A DNA stretch of 64,000 bases from Oreohelix idahoensis (taxonomy: Eukaryota; Mollusca; Gastropoda; Stylommatophora; Oreohelicidae). The notes under the pieces are model-generated. The model searched no databases, was not told the origin of the DNA, and was given only the letters and a program-made list of their open reading frames with translations. Where the stretch lies: assembly GCA_024509875.1 (NCBI GenBank), contig JAMPIV010015262.1, positions 46,775-110,774 on the forward strand, given 5' to 3'. Below, in pieces: positions 44,790-56,290 of the stretch; within the stretch, counting starts at the first letter, position 1, and the number at the start of each line of letters is the position of its first letter. The position numbers and the translations under genes were made by a program.

Positions 44790-45320
44790 TGATATTCAAA
44801 TAAGAATACAAAAGGCAAACGGAGCTTTCAATGCATTGGGAAATAAACAGAGATCAAAATAAATCAAGTCAACACACAAATCCAAATTTTCAACTCAAAC
44901 GTCAAGTAAGTCCTCTTGAATGGCTCCAAAACATGAAGAAAAACAAAAAGAACAATCAGAACGCTTCAGACTTTAATAAATGGGTGCTAGCGTAGAATAA
45001 GACTGAAGTGGTATGATAAGATCATTAATGTGGAAGTGATGACAAGAACCAGACAAGCGCCAGTGGAACAAGAGATCCGAAGTAGGCGCTGGAGATGGCT
45101 AGGATACACATTGAAGAAAGCTGTTGATAGCAATACAAGGCAGTTATTGTTCTTAAATCCCCAAGGAAAGAGAGGTAAAGAGAGACCAAAGAAAACACGG
45201 AGAAGTGAACTGGAGACACACTTTAAGGGAATGTAGAAGACATGTAAAGACCTTGAGCTGATGGCACGTGACTGGAAGACCTGGCATACGTTTGTTGAAG
45301 GCCTATGCTCCTGAGTTCTG
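44790..45320 (+). mobile_element. LINE family B, C-terminal fragment
   Basis: The + strand encodes, through several frame breaks, the end of an EN-RT LINE protein: RIQKANGAFNALGN, then WYDKIINVEVMTRTRQAPVE, IRSRRWRWLGYTLKKA, LNPQGKRGKERPKKTRR, and DLELMARDWKTWHTFVEGL. The order is the same as in family A but the sequence differs. Part of it (44955-45045) is the counterpart of the DNA from which the 18-bp array starts. Confidence 0.85.
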
Positions 45321-47716
45321 ATGGAATTTTGTCCCTTTAGAGTGTAGAATGATAGTGAAGGCTCTGTGAGAATAAGGATTTAGGAAAGTGAGGTAGTAGA
45401 TTCACAAGTGCTGGGAAGAGTAAGGACAGTCTCTTATACGACAATATTTGTCTCTCAAACTACTCCTACCACTCTTCTGAACAAACAATTGTTTGTCAGT
45501 TCCAGTCACTCAGACGCACACACCGATTTGGTGATTCTGACGCTCAACGTACATGAATACCGACTACAATAACAAATATGGGGAATGGTGGGTTTGGCCA
45601 GCCGACACAAAATGCTAAGTAAAGTTTAATACTTTTATTATCATAAAAATCAAGTCACAAATAATTATCAATTTACATGAAGAAATCAAAGGTTACAAAA
45701 TACACAAATGACAAGGGGAGGAGGGGTTTTTGAGGAGAAGTATCCAATACACCTTTCCCGCTTGTATTTACTAACAGAAAAGACCCGGTCCCAAAGACAG
45801 GAGGGGGGGGGGTGATGATCAGAGATAGGCAATTTAACCCAACGGTAAATTTATTACTCTGAGACAAGGTGGTTACAGTAATAAGGGGGTAGAGGAAAAG
45901 CTAGGGTTTTCAAATGTTTCCCTTTACACAAAAAACCAAACAGATGTTTAGGAGGGGACAGTGAACAAATTAAGAAAATCCCACTTAACGAATTAATTCA
46001 AGGAATACAGAAAAAAAGGAGGTTTCCAGGTAACTAATAAAATGGGTGCAGAATAAATCTCCTTTCATTCATGCACGCTCGGATGGCCACCACTTACAGG
46101 TACTCACACACACTTACCGATTTCGTAATCAGGCACTCCGTGGAAATTATACAGAAACAGCACTAAACATCTGACCTAGGTAAAATGTTTGTCTCCGGTG
46201 TACAGCCCCAGATTTAGCGGGTGAACAAGGTTATAGAGGGTCCCGAAATCGCTGGACGTTGGAGTTTAATGTACTGTTTATGTGTTTATGTAAAAAGTTC
46301 CAAGGAAAGGCACGGTCGTAGGCACAGGTGGTGATACTAGTGGGGTCACTTAGATTCGCCGCTGGTGGTAAAACTTAGGCGCACTGTCACAGGCGAGGCA
46401 CTGAGGTATATTTTCTTCAGGGGGTGGTAAAATCCAATGAATATGCTTGACAGACAGTGTCAGGTAAATCTATGTTCTTCTCCACAAATAGAGCAGTGAA
46501 TAAAATATTGCTGCTGGCAGAAGTTTTTTCTTCCAGGTTTTAACTTTAAAACGACTTTATGAAGTGGGATTTTAAAACAGTCTTTGGGTTTGCTTTATTT
46601 CTGTAAACTTCAGATAGCGGAATCCCAACAGGATCGTCACAAAGATTAAATTTTAAATATGTTCATAAGTCACTGGAGTTATCAAACTGAGTTGGCAGGG
46701 CTCAGTGTATAATTAATTAATTGCTGGGATGCAAGGTCGAAAGATCAATTCTGTATAGAAGATAAAACATGAAATGCAATAAAATCATATTAAGATCTAA
46801 CGCACGATACATTTACAGTTAGACTATTTTCTGCATTCGCGTCTTTAATTAATAAATTCAAGAAAAGCTCCCCGTGAAGTTAATAATTGAAAGCACATCT
46901 ATTTCTACAGAACTAAACTGTATTAAAGTTATAATTCCCTTAATCGGCTGCAAAATTTATTTACGCGGCTATTGTATTAGGAAATAAACTTATAGATGTA
47001 ACATTTAGTTTGCACTAGAACTTTGAAAATGGGTTTATTTAATAAGTTTAAATTTACACCACAATCCAGTGAAATAAAAATGAAATAACTAGACCACTGA
47101 TCACTCGAAGCTAAAGTATAAATTACCGTCTGCACAGAAAAAGAATTCACTCCAATAGCCAGGAATTTAACTATATGCTAGTAAATCTTAGAATTCTGTC
47201 AGAACGAATGATGAAATGCAGTTTTCGGAGTTCTGCATATATACTATTAGGAATGACAATTGAATGGGTCGTGTGAAAATTTCGCGCCTCTTCAGATCCC
47301 AGGTAAAGTCGAAGTTATTTAGCCGCCATGCTAACCGCGATGGCCCGACAGGCTTCCGATCTTCGTTCGTCTCAGGCTGCTCGCACGAGGATGTGAAATC
47401 TCTACGAGAAACTAGCCTCACTCGCTTTGAGTTCCCTGATTCCTCAGATCGTATCGCTTTAATGTTGGATTCTGAAGACCAACCTTCCTTTGATGGGACC
47501 GCTTTCCCGATACGCTGTTCGTGTCCATCTTGCGAGCGGTTTAACGGTTCGCAGGAAGATGTGAAATTCTTGTGAAACGCTGCTCCGTCTACTTCTGAGA
47601 GCCTCCAGTGTCTCAGATCTCCAGCGCGGCTTCGTTTCAGACTGATGGAAAGTTACAACAAATGTTCAGGGGTTCTAATGTTATGAAAAGCTAAAGTCCC
47701 TTTAATTAATCATCCA
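45321..47716. other. 2.4 kb without recognised genes
   Basis: Open frames are short. The longest, 47264-47575 (103 codons on +), is Ser/Arg/Phe-rich with no known domain. A poly(G) run is at 45803-45812. This may be an unrecognised transposon or LTR because it adjoins the abrupt 3' end of the LINE at 47717, but no repeat boundary was found. Confidence 0.4.
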
Positions 47717-48433
47717 TCAAATCAGGAAAAATTCACTTGACAAACTATGATAATAGCCCCTTCTCGTCCAGGTCTCGCTGCCATATAGGAGTGTGCTGGT
47801 GACGCAGGCATTATATACCGCAGCTTTGGTCTTCATTGTGAGTTTAGAGTTTCCCCAAACACGTGATGTGAGGCGGGCAAAAGTAGCTGCAGCTTTGCCA
47901 ATGCGGCTGTCGATTTCTGTATCCAGTGAGAGTTTGTCATTGATGGTAGACCCTAGGTATGTGAAGTGGTGCACCACTGCCAATTCATAGTTATCGATGG
48001 TGATAACTGGTGCAGCACCCACATCCTGACTCAGCACATTCGTTTTCTTTAGACTTATTGTGAGGCCAAAGTCCTTGCATGCTTTAGTGAAGCGATTCAT
48101 CAAGCTCTGAAGCTCCTGTTGGCTTTGAGTGACGACTGCAGCATCATCAGCGAACAACAAGTCTCTTATAGTGACCCTTTTTATTTTTGTTTTTGCCTTC
48201 AGCCTTGAAAGATTAAACAGACGGCCATCTGACCTAGTGTGAAGGCATATTCCTTCAGTTGCATCTCTGAATGCATGTTTCAAGAGTAAGGCAAAGAAGA
48301 TTCCGAAGAGGGTCGGAGCCAGAACACAGCCTTGTTTAACGCCACTTCGTATATCAAAGGGCTGTGACGTGCTTCCAGCATATTGGACTGTTCCCTTCAT
48401 GCCGTCATGGAATGACTTTATCATTTCCAGCAT
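47717..48433 (-). pseudogene. LINE reverse transcriptase, palm and thumb
   Basis: The frame holds SGVKQGCVLAPTLFGIFFAL, RDLLFADDAAVVTQSQ (catalytic FADD), GLTISLKKTNVLSQ, HHFTYLGSTINDKL and ACVTSTLLYGSETWT. Then it runs into unrelated sequence (RRGYYHS...) at about 47757. All RT core motifs present here are intact. Confidence 0.92.
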
Positions 48434-48557
48434 TTTAGAAGGGCAGCCTATTTTCAGGAGGATTTTAAAAAGTCCATCCCTACTAACCAGGTCGAATGCT
48501 TTTGTGAGGTCTATAAAGGCGATATATAATGGTCTTTTCTGCTCTCTTGATTTTTTC

Positions 48558-49300
48558 CTAAAGCTGGCGGAGAGAGAAGATCATGTCTGTTGTTGATCTG
48601 CCAGCTCGGAATCCACACTGTGACTCTGGATATATGCGCTCAGCTAACTTGTGTAGTCGCATTAAGATGACTTTGACAAAAACCTTACCAACAATACTAA
48701 GAAGAGAGATGCCTCTGTAGTTATTGCAATCACTTCTGTCTCCTTTATTTTTATACAGTGTTACAATCTTGGCATCTCGCATGTCTTGAGGAATAGTTGT
48801 CTAATTCTTCCCAGCACTGGCACAGCATCCTATGCAGGGGATGTAATAGCGTGCTCTTACAGCATTTGATTAAATCAGGAGGAATCCCATCACTGCCTGG
48901 TGCTTTGCCAGAGGCCAAGCTATCAATGGCCTTGCTGAGTTCCTCTAATGTTGGTTCGGCATCCAGCTCCTCCATAGTTGGCAGACTGTTGACACCATCA
49001 AGGGCTGCAGGCGTAACGGTATTGTCTCTAGCGTAAAGCTCAGAGTAGTGCTCGACCCACCTCTCCATCTGCTTACCCTTATCGGTTAGCTTCTCTCCAC
49101 TGATGGTTTTTAGCGGTGCCGTCTTACTTTTATGGGGGCCAAGTGCTTTCTTTATACCGTCATACATTTGTCTAATGTTGCCTGTTTGCGCTGCGATCTG
49201 GATGCTCTCACTGAGCTGGAGCCAGTAGTCATTTGCACAGCGTCGAGCAGTTTGTTGAACTTTGCTTCTCGTAGCCCTCAGGATCTGTAGGGTTCTGGCA
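48558..49300 (-). pseudogene. LINE RT N-terminal part, in two frames
   Basis: One frame (49167-48751) carries LTDKGKQMERWVEHYSELYA, EELSKAIDSLASGKAPGSDG and PPDLIKCC; the next (48782-48558) carries VTLYKNKGDRSDCNNYRGIS and SQCGFRAGRSTTDMIF. These are the fingers motifs of non-LTR RT (KAPGSDGIP, NYRGISLL, FRAGRST). A frameshift at about 48790 splits them and another lies near 48500 before the VSRDGLF segment. Confidence 0.9.
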
Positions 49301-49318
49301 CTCGGTGAACGTTTGTAT

Positions 49319-50509
49319 TCATTTCATAGCACTGCTGCGCTTAGCTTCAATGACAGGTGCCATCACATCTGATGAAGCATCAAACCAGTCATTTGACTTT
49401 GCTGTTTTCTTACCAAAGGTGGCAAGTGCAGTACTTTGAATGGTGTTTCGTAGATGCTCCCAGTTCTCTGTAATAGTATCACCATGCTGAGGGCTACTGA
49501 GCACTTTCTCGAAGGTCGCAGTGAATTGAGCGATCATGAAAGGGTCTGACATCTTGCTGGTATCAATGCGTGGTTTCCCTTCATGTCTGACACGATAGAG
49601 TTTTCTTGTTTGTGCTCTGATTTTGCAGCAAACCAAGAAGTGATCTGTATCACAGTCTGCACTATGGTACGAGCGCGTGGAGAGCACAGACCTGAGGAGT
49701 GGCCTTCTGACGAGAATCAGGTCAAGTTGGTGCCAGTGCTTGGATCGTGGGTGTCTCCATGACACCTTATGCTGGGGTTTTGTCTGAAAGTAGGTGTTGG
49801 TCACGCAGAGGTCATGGTGGACGCACAACTCTAAGAGCCGTTGTCCATTTTCATTCATCTTGCCAATACCAAACCTGCCCAGACATGAAGGCCATGAAAC
49901 ATTATCGGCACCCACTCTAGCGTTAAAGTCACCAAGGAGAACAAGCTGTTCTTGCCTAGGTATGCTTTTGATAATTGCTGTTAGATTCTCGTAGAACTCA
50001 TCTTTAGCTTCTGAGGCAGAGTACAGAGTAGGAGCATACACACTGACAAGGGTGATGGGACCTGTGCTAGTTTGCAGGCGGAGCGTTAACAGGCGTTCTG
50101 ATCCATTCTCGCCTGGTTCAACCATTTTAGTTAGCGATTTTTTTACCGCAAAACCTACTCCGTGTTCTCTAGCTTTATTAAGATCTTTCCCTTGCCAATA
50201 AAATGTGTAGTCCTTCTCGCTCACCGTTCCAGAGCCCGCCAGGCGCGTTTCCTGAAGTGCAGCTATATCCACCTGAAGTCGTTTAAGCTCATCATTAATT
50301 ATGGCTGTCTTCCTTACATCGTTTACATCATGTAGGTTTTCGGATAGTCCAGTCAACATAGTCCGGACGTTCCAGCATCCCAATCTGAGAGTTTGCTTAT
50401 TTCTATTTTTTCGATAATTGCTTGGTGCAAAATTTTTCTGTCCACAGTTCGGGTTTGACCCTAATCCCCATGCACCCAATGGGGAAAGCAGACAGTGGCG
50501 GGACAACAC
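49319..50509 (-). pseudogene. LINE endonuclease domain
   Basis: The 396-codon frame has a full EEP-type endonuclease: GCWNVRTM (N47), ALQETRL (E87), VSVYAPT (Y158), LLGDFNARVG (D193, N195) and the terminal DTDHFL (D289-H290). All catalytic positions are kept. The frame opens with GTG, so its real start is uncertain; the first internal ATG falls after the WNVRT motif and would remove a catalytic residue. A single-base frameshift at about 49320 separates it from the RT part. Confidence 0.9.
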
Positions 50510-51225
50510 CTTATTGACTGGGGGCTGCCCAGCTTGAAGTGGGCGGTAGCTGTCCAGTGATATCCTAGAACCTCTCCCACTGTCGGAAGTAGCCCCTGGC
50601 GCAATGTCCTACGCCAATTGGGCAAAATGCTTATAAACGGTAACTGCTACTTCCCGTGTTTTGCCGACACCTATAGGGTGAAGCTGGAGTGTCCTCTCCA
50701 GGGCACGAGCTTGGGCACAGTTATATGGAGATCAAGCTGTTGCCCATGCAGCATGTTCCCCCTCTCCACACAGCCGGTAGATCCAAAGGAACGGCAGTAG
50801 CCGATACAGTTTGGTACCAGCCATGTCGCAGGAGTTGCCAGAATAATGTCGAATCGACATTAGACTGCCTTAGGGACTCCGACTCCGGATTTATCCTCAG
50901 GGTTTACTCCCGAAGCCAATTCCATAAATGGATATTCCCGCAAGGCAGCGGTGGTTTGAATTCAGAGTTCCTTCTCTTAGATAAGCTACCAACCAAGGAT
51001 CACGAGCCCTATCTGCCCGAAGCTGCTGGTTTTAAGGCGCCAGTCGCTCGCCTTTGCCCCTTCTCCCGTCAGTGGAAACAGTTCCGCCGGGCTCAAATTG
51101 AGTCACACGTGAAGGCCGGGAGCTGGACTTGGTTGTCAGAGGCTGTTTGAGGCGCGTGCCATAGAAGTATTTTATCTGCAGTGAGAGCTTATCCTCACTA
51201 CAACTCCCGGCAATAACAACCTTTG

Positions 51226-51753
51226 GAACTTGCTAATAATGATGACGATGCTAATGATGATAACGTAATGATGATGACGATGTTAATGATGATGATTAGT
51301 ATTGTTTAAAAAAAATACACCATCATCTGTTTAAGTTGGAGCATTATATTAGTGCTAGAGTTAGTGACAACTAGAAAAAGTTCATACCTTCACTCCCTGC
51401 CTCATTTAAAATCCATTTCATAATGGTGCAGGGTTTCTTCATTTTGTTTTATTTTTTTTATGTTTTGTGTGTTTGGAATAATGAGCATAAAGTATGTACA
51501 TTAAAAAACTGGAGCAGAAAGTTGCAGTGATTTGTATAAGATTAATAAACTTTAATTTAGATGTTGTCCAGCGTCCCTAACTTGTTTGAGTCCCGACCAC
51601 TCCATGGAATCCTTGATCCTTACTCGACCCTAGGCAATAAAATTTAAAATAAGGAAGTTCTGATTATAAAGACTAGAAAAAGTTCATATTAACATTTAAA
51701 AAATCCATTTCATAATGGTGCAGGGTTTCTTCATTTTGTTTTTATTTCTTTTT
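51226..51753. other. (GAT)n tract and an imperfect direct duplication
   Basis: GATGATGAC-like repeats lie at 51237-51300. A segment of about 95 bp containing CTAGAAAAAGTTCATA and CCATTTCATAATGGTGCAGG occurs at 51372-51465 and again at 51671-51755, directly before the solo LTR. No gene is seen. Confidence 0.65.
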
Positions 51754-53683
51754 TGTGGTGAAATTACAGTGATGCAACGTTAAAATTCCTCCATTTATAA
51801 AGATAACAGTTAAAAAGGAATGTAGGGATAAAAATATAGGTAAGATATGCCGCTGCTTCTTCACATACGCCAGCGTTTTCTAGGGTCATTGAAAACTAAC
51901 TAGTTATAACATGCAGACTAACGGCCTATCCTTTTAGACGGGGTGGAAACGGAGATAAAAGAAAAAAAATGCGACGGTCTGAACACGTGTTTGAATCTAA
52001 AGTCTAGAAGACGCAATTTGTAGTTTTTAAAGAAAAAATTACGCCACTAGTTGACACAATGTAAGGAATTGGACGAAAAAACGACCTTAGCTCTTGTCAG
52101 AAACAGACGTATCTTGGACGTTCTACGGTAAATAGTCGTTTTAGTTTGAATATAGCGGCAAACGCCGTGAACGAAGGTACAAAAACAAATTTCAAAACTA
52201 ACCTTGAAAAAAGTATGTTTTTTGTTTTAATAATAAGTTTAGGAGAATAAAAACTAGCTAGTTTGATAGCCCATCTTAACCTGAGAAATAATATACTTTT
52301 AATTACACAGACGGACAGATAACACGGAAGATATTGACGAAAGACTGTATTGTTCAATACAGACTAGCAGACAGTTATTTGTGCATACTTCTCACAAAAA
52401 TCACTTTTGACGCGTCCTTGAGCCTAACGCAGACAAACAAACTGCATGTGGACAAGGGGCAGTCAGGGGAGGGTAGAAGCTAAAAATAACTTTGCCTCGA
52501 AATCGTATAAGTAAGTGGGGGAAAATTTGTGTAGTTTTTTTGTAGTTTCGTCTAAAACCAAGTGTAATTTTGGGAAAAACCAAGTTCGTACGAACAGACC
52601 GGCATAAATATATTACACACTAGACAGAAACTGGACCTAAATTGGACATTGTAGTTTAAATATTTGAACGGTAGAGGGGAAGTCCGCTGATTGGACGAAA
52701 GCATTCATATTATAGAAAAAAAGTAGAGGTAAGTGCCATTTTGTTGAAGACTGTCCATATACACAGTTCGTTAATGTAGAACTGTGACGTCCATGAAAAT
52801 TATATATTACCAGTGGGACGCCATAGTCTAGCCAGCAGCTCAGCTGAGTTTTGCTAGTACAACGTAACTGTGTTTTCAAATTTGAATTGTGAGTTTCTGG
52901 TCTGGCACTACGCTAGTGCCAGATGCTTTGAAGAGGTCCAAGAGTGGATGACTAAGAAGCCTGCCATTTTACTCCAGCACCTGTAAGGAGTGGACCACTT
53001 GTATTCTTTACTACATCGTCACAGGCCAGATAAGTTGAAAACCTGGCCTGCTGTGGATTCATCAAATTTTTCCACAATAAAATAAATAAACAAAATCCAG
53101 GTGTATTAAAACTTTACCTCAGTTCCATAGTTCAAAGACAATGACTATTGTAAACAGAGATCGGGTATGATGACACCACCCCGACTAGACATCCAGTGCT
53201 AGTTTTCCAAAGACACTGTAATTAGTGTTAATATTAACCAATGTAACGATGTATCTATGTACAAAAATTTCATTTTGATTATTCAATATATATGCACTTT
53301 TATTGATAAATACATATTGTTTCATACGTCTTGACCAGAAGAAAATTTGGTTCAGGGCTAAATAAATTCTAAAAAAATTGTAAAATTTAAATTCTAAAGC
53401 CAGTGTTAGTTGATTTGATCATAGAGCTTATTATTATTAGACTTAGTGTTTACATGTGTGTGTCTGTGTATTTAAATAACCTACACATCACATTTCATTA
53501 CCCTAGACATTAAACGTAGCTAACATACATAATAGTAGAATAAGTCTGTTTGAGGTCATAAGTGGTAGCAGAAAGGCATTCTGTAACTCACATAAATTGT
53601 TATCTTCAGGAGCCTTCACAGCTGACCTCATCCAGTACACTAGGTAACATAGCAACCACGCAATAACATCAAAAACCACTACA
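51754..53683 (+). repeat. Solo LTR related to the Gmr1-like LTR
   Basis: The + strand starts TGTGGTGAAATT and ends CCACTACA. Its left end matches the reverse complement of the right end of 15713-17971 (TTAAAATTCCTCC, AGATAACA), a middle block at about 52805-52857 matches (GGGACGCCATA, AGCAGCTCAGCTGAGTTTTGCTAG), and its right end matches the start (CTTCACAGCTGACCTCATCC). Flanks are CTTTTT on both sides, consistent with a duplication of 5-6 bp. No internal region is present, so LTR-LTR recombination removed it. It is in the opposite orientation to the intronic element. Confidence 0.82.
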
Positions 53684-54652
53684 CTTTTTATTAAACTAAT
53701 TACATTCAATAATGGAAGGGTGTGGCTGGTGAGCATTAACAAGGGTATTTATATCTGGTTGGAGATTGGTGAGTTTTTGTCTTAAGTCACCACGCTCTTC
53801 CATGTTCAGTCTGTTCCTTTGATGAACTAAGAACTGCATTTGCGTGGCTAAAGCCAGCTTCAACCATGTATGAATTGGTAATGTAAATAAAAACGGCTAA
53901 CTGCTGTACAATGATGAGAGTAGTATGTAGCAATATTTCAAGACGTAAAACTAAGTCACGTCAGACTTTTTTATTTCTTATATGATAACCAACTTTTTAA
54001 CCCAAAAGTTGAATCGATAACCAGGTCGACCTGGGTCGACATCAACCACTTTGGGGGCCCCTGATTTAGTCAAACATCTTATTACACAACTAGAAACAGT
54101 AAAAAGAATAACAGAACAAATAATATATACCGATAAAGGGATCGGCTTGGTTTGCGCAATTTTGGATTTTTCTATCCTTGAGTGCTATTTACCGAAGCGC
54201 ATCATGATGGAATGTGAACACAAATGGTAGTGAAATGACACTAAATTGTATACAGTTGTTACTTGTAGTTTGCTTTGAGGCATGGGACCGAAGTGGACAT
54301 GTCGGGTATTTGAGAGTGTGTGGGCCTATGTGTATGGAATAATTTTCTGATGAACTGTCTACACAAAATAGAGAACTGCTTACTTCAAGATTATTCAAAA
54401 ATTTTCACCGTTTTATGACTCGCATCTACGTTGAATTTGTTCAGCAGTGTTGAACTGTGTTACAGAAAGAAGTCCATATTAGATACCATAATGCTGTTTG
54501 TTAATTGAATGTTACTGTTAGAATAGAATCACTGGGAAATGTCAGAGTTCAGGAAGAACTGACTCAAGTTTCTATCAATTTTTGCTTACCTGCGAATATA
54601 TGGTGTAGCGTCAATATAAGGGTTGGATCAACAGCTTCATTTTGGTTGCTGT
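53684..54652. other. Intergenic, no gene recognised
   Basis: AT-rich DNA with short frames. The word GTCGACCTGGGTCGACATC at about 54026 contains repeated GTCGAC sites and is followed by a GC-rich patch, but no element boundary is clear. Confidence 0.4.
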
Positions 54653-55020
54653 TTACATTGCAGACCTGAGTTTCTGCGAAGGGTCCTCAAGGAAGACAAA
54701 TCTCCTCCCTAAAATGAGAGAGTAGACTAAATCGTCTACTACTGAGGCATTGATTTTCCCCCGTACATATCGGGTTGAAACCTCAATTTCCGCAACCGGA
54801 AGAAGCATAGGCTTTATTCTCTTCCGGGGCCCCTTTATTTCTGCAGTTTCACTATTGTACTGGTGGGTCTTCACCAAAGATGGGGAAACTAGAGCTGAAT
54901 ATTCTAAGCCCGAATCATATAAGCACCGTATGGTTTGGTTACCAACGGTTACTTGTTCAGTAATAGTGGGGTGGCTGTTATATTGTCAACATGTGCATTC
55001 CAGAACAAGAATTGCCTTAT
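54653..55020 (-). pseudogene. pol: Protease relic of a Gmr1-like element
   Basis: The minus strand reads TVGNQTIRCLYDSGLEYSAL (Asp-Ser-Gly active site), then VKTHQYNSETAEIKGPRK and VDDLVYSLILGRRFVFLEDP. This is the same protease as at 20183-21217 (CLYDTGLDYDS, QYTTETVEIQG, IDEPIYPLILGCRYVFLG). No other part of the element was recognised nearby, so it is an isolated fragment. Confidence 0.85.
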
Positions 55021-55544
55021 GACGCAGTTAGCTGGTTTCAAGATTTCCTAATATACAAGACTCCACATAAAGAAAAGAGTTGAGACTGTGGGCGAAATGT
55101 TTTTGAAGGAATACACATTGCAACCACATTAACCATCACAATTCAGCATCACTTTTTTAGTTTAGTTTTGTCGCTGTTGTGTTTGTTGATATATATTTTC
55201 TTTTTTGGTGTATCTGCTGATTTCATGTAGTGCTGTAGGAAGCTGGTATTAAGGTTTCTTTGTTCCTTTAGTTATTTACAGTTTTTGTGAATTACATAGC
55301 GTTCATATATGAGGTTTTTCATGAGGTTGGCAAACTTATCAACTAAAACAAACTGCAGCAGAAGTCACAGCTGCACAAGCATGTAACTGCTTTGTGATGG
55401 TTTCCTGTGAGACCAGCTGCTTATGTCACAATAAAAGTAAACTATCTGCCAACTTCGGATGCATTGCTTGACCGTAATTCTCATGGTATTGATTAGGGCT
55501 CCAGTTATGTTATATACTCTTTGATGCGTGTAGTTCCCGGAAAA
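55021..55544. other. No gene seen; possible R-repeat fragment
   Basis: At about 55370-55430 GCATGTAACTGCTTTGTG and GGTTTCCTG resemble a segment of the R repeat (compare GAACATGTAACTGCTTGGTG near 56025). The rest is AT-rich without coding signal. Confidence 0.4.
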
Positions 55545-56190
55545 GAGGGCGAGGTCTCTGAAGAGACAGAGAAAGAATATGTCTACTACACCCTCAGGTA
55601 TGTCGCACAAGGCGACTGATATAAGGTTGTACAAGAAGAAGTAACCAAGAGGACATGCACACCATCACAGCTGGCAGATGCTGGAGTTGGGTTGGCCACG
55701 TCCTCAGAAGACACGTTGATGCCACCACAAGAGCAGCTATGCTATGGACCCCCGAAGGAAAGCGAAAGAGACGCCGGCCAAAAACAACTTGGCGGAGAAC
55801 TGTGGAGGCCGAGATGCAAAGAGTGAACCAGAGCTGGGGCACTGTACGAAGGATAACCGCGGACCGAACAAAGTGGAAGCAGTTTTTTTTTTGGTGCTGC
55901 CCTACAAGACGCCACCAGGCGTTATGGCCACTGACTGTTTTGACAGTCGGCGGCTAAGGATCAAAGAAGAAGAAGTTGGCAATCTCATTACGTAAAACAG
56001 ATTGTTACAGAAACCATCGATACAAGAACATGTAACTGCTTGGTGCGGGCTTCCTGCAAGGGGACCAGAGGTAGCGGTGGTTTCATGCTCCATTAGGAGC
56101 GCAAAGGAAGGTCATTATGATGATAATGATGACGATGATGATGATGAAGATCATGATGATTATGATGATGATTGTGATGATGATTTACGT
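55545..56190 (+). repeat. R repeat copy with (GAT)n tail, interrupted by a LINE
   Basis: The outer parts 55545-55626 and 55975-56113 align with the uninterrupted copy at 59044-59280: CATGTCGTATGAGGCGAC/TATGTCGCACAAGGCGAC, ATGAGGTTGT, TGGCAACCTC, ACAAGAGCATACTGGTGC/ACAAGAACATGTAACTGC, GGCTTCCTG. It ends in a (GAT)n tail (56115-56190), as does the other copy. The LINE family A end at 55636-55972 sits inside it. Tail and size (about 230 bp without the LINE) suggest a SINE-like or other short non-autonomous repeat; no A or B box was found. Confidence 0.65.
55636..55972 (+). mobile_element. LINE family A 3' end nested in an R repeat
   Basis: The + strand encodes QEDMHTITAGRCWSWVGHVL, AAMLWTPEGKRKRRRPKTTW, WGTVRRITADRTKWKQF, then a T-run frameshift, and the family 3' UTR ending CTAAGGATCAAAGAAGAAG. 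Only the last 340 bp of the element are present. It lies between the two halves of an R repeat, so it is younger than that repeat. Confidence 0.9.
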
Positions 56191-56290
56191 TTTCCTAGTT
56201 TGATAACTAAATTTGTTCAGAGATTATAAGGAATATGTCACTTATTTTAGTGGTTCTTGCATGTAACTAAAATTCCATGTTCCTTTGATG

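Larger units (their letters stand above)
47717..51225 (-). mobile_element. LINE with 5' region, endonuclease and RT, lacking its 3' end
   Basis: Reading on the minus strand: a GC-rich presumed 5' UTR (51225-50510), endonuclease (50509-49319), linker and RT (49300-47757). The 5' end appears complete, but the protein stops right after LLYGSETWT, so the C-terminal zinc-finger-like end, 3' UTR and tail are missing. This is the reverse of usual 5' truncation and suggests a later deletion or rearrangement at about 47757. At least three frameshifts break the original frame. It is the RT type often annotated in invertebrates as craniofacial development protein 2-like; the clade is not assigned. Confidence 0.9.

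Noticed and set aside
47264..47575. 103-codon + strand frame as a gene
   Set aside because: No domain, no splice or promoter context, and it lies in transposon-rich DNA next to a truncated LINE.
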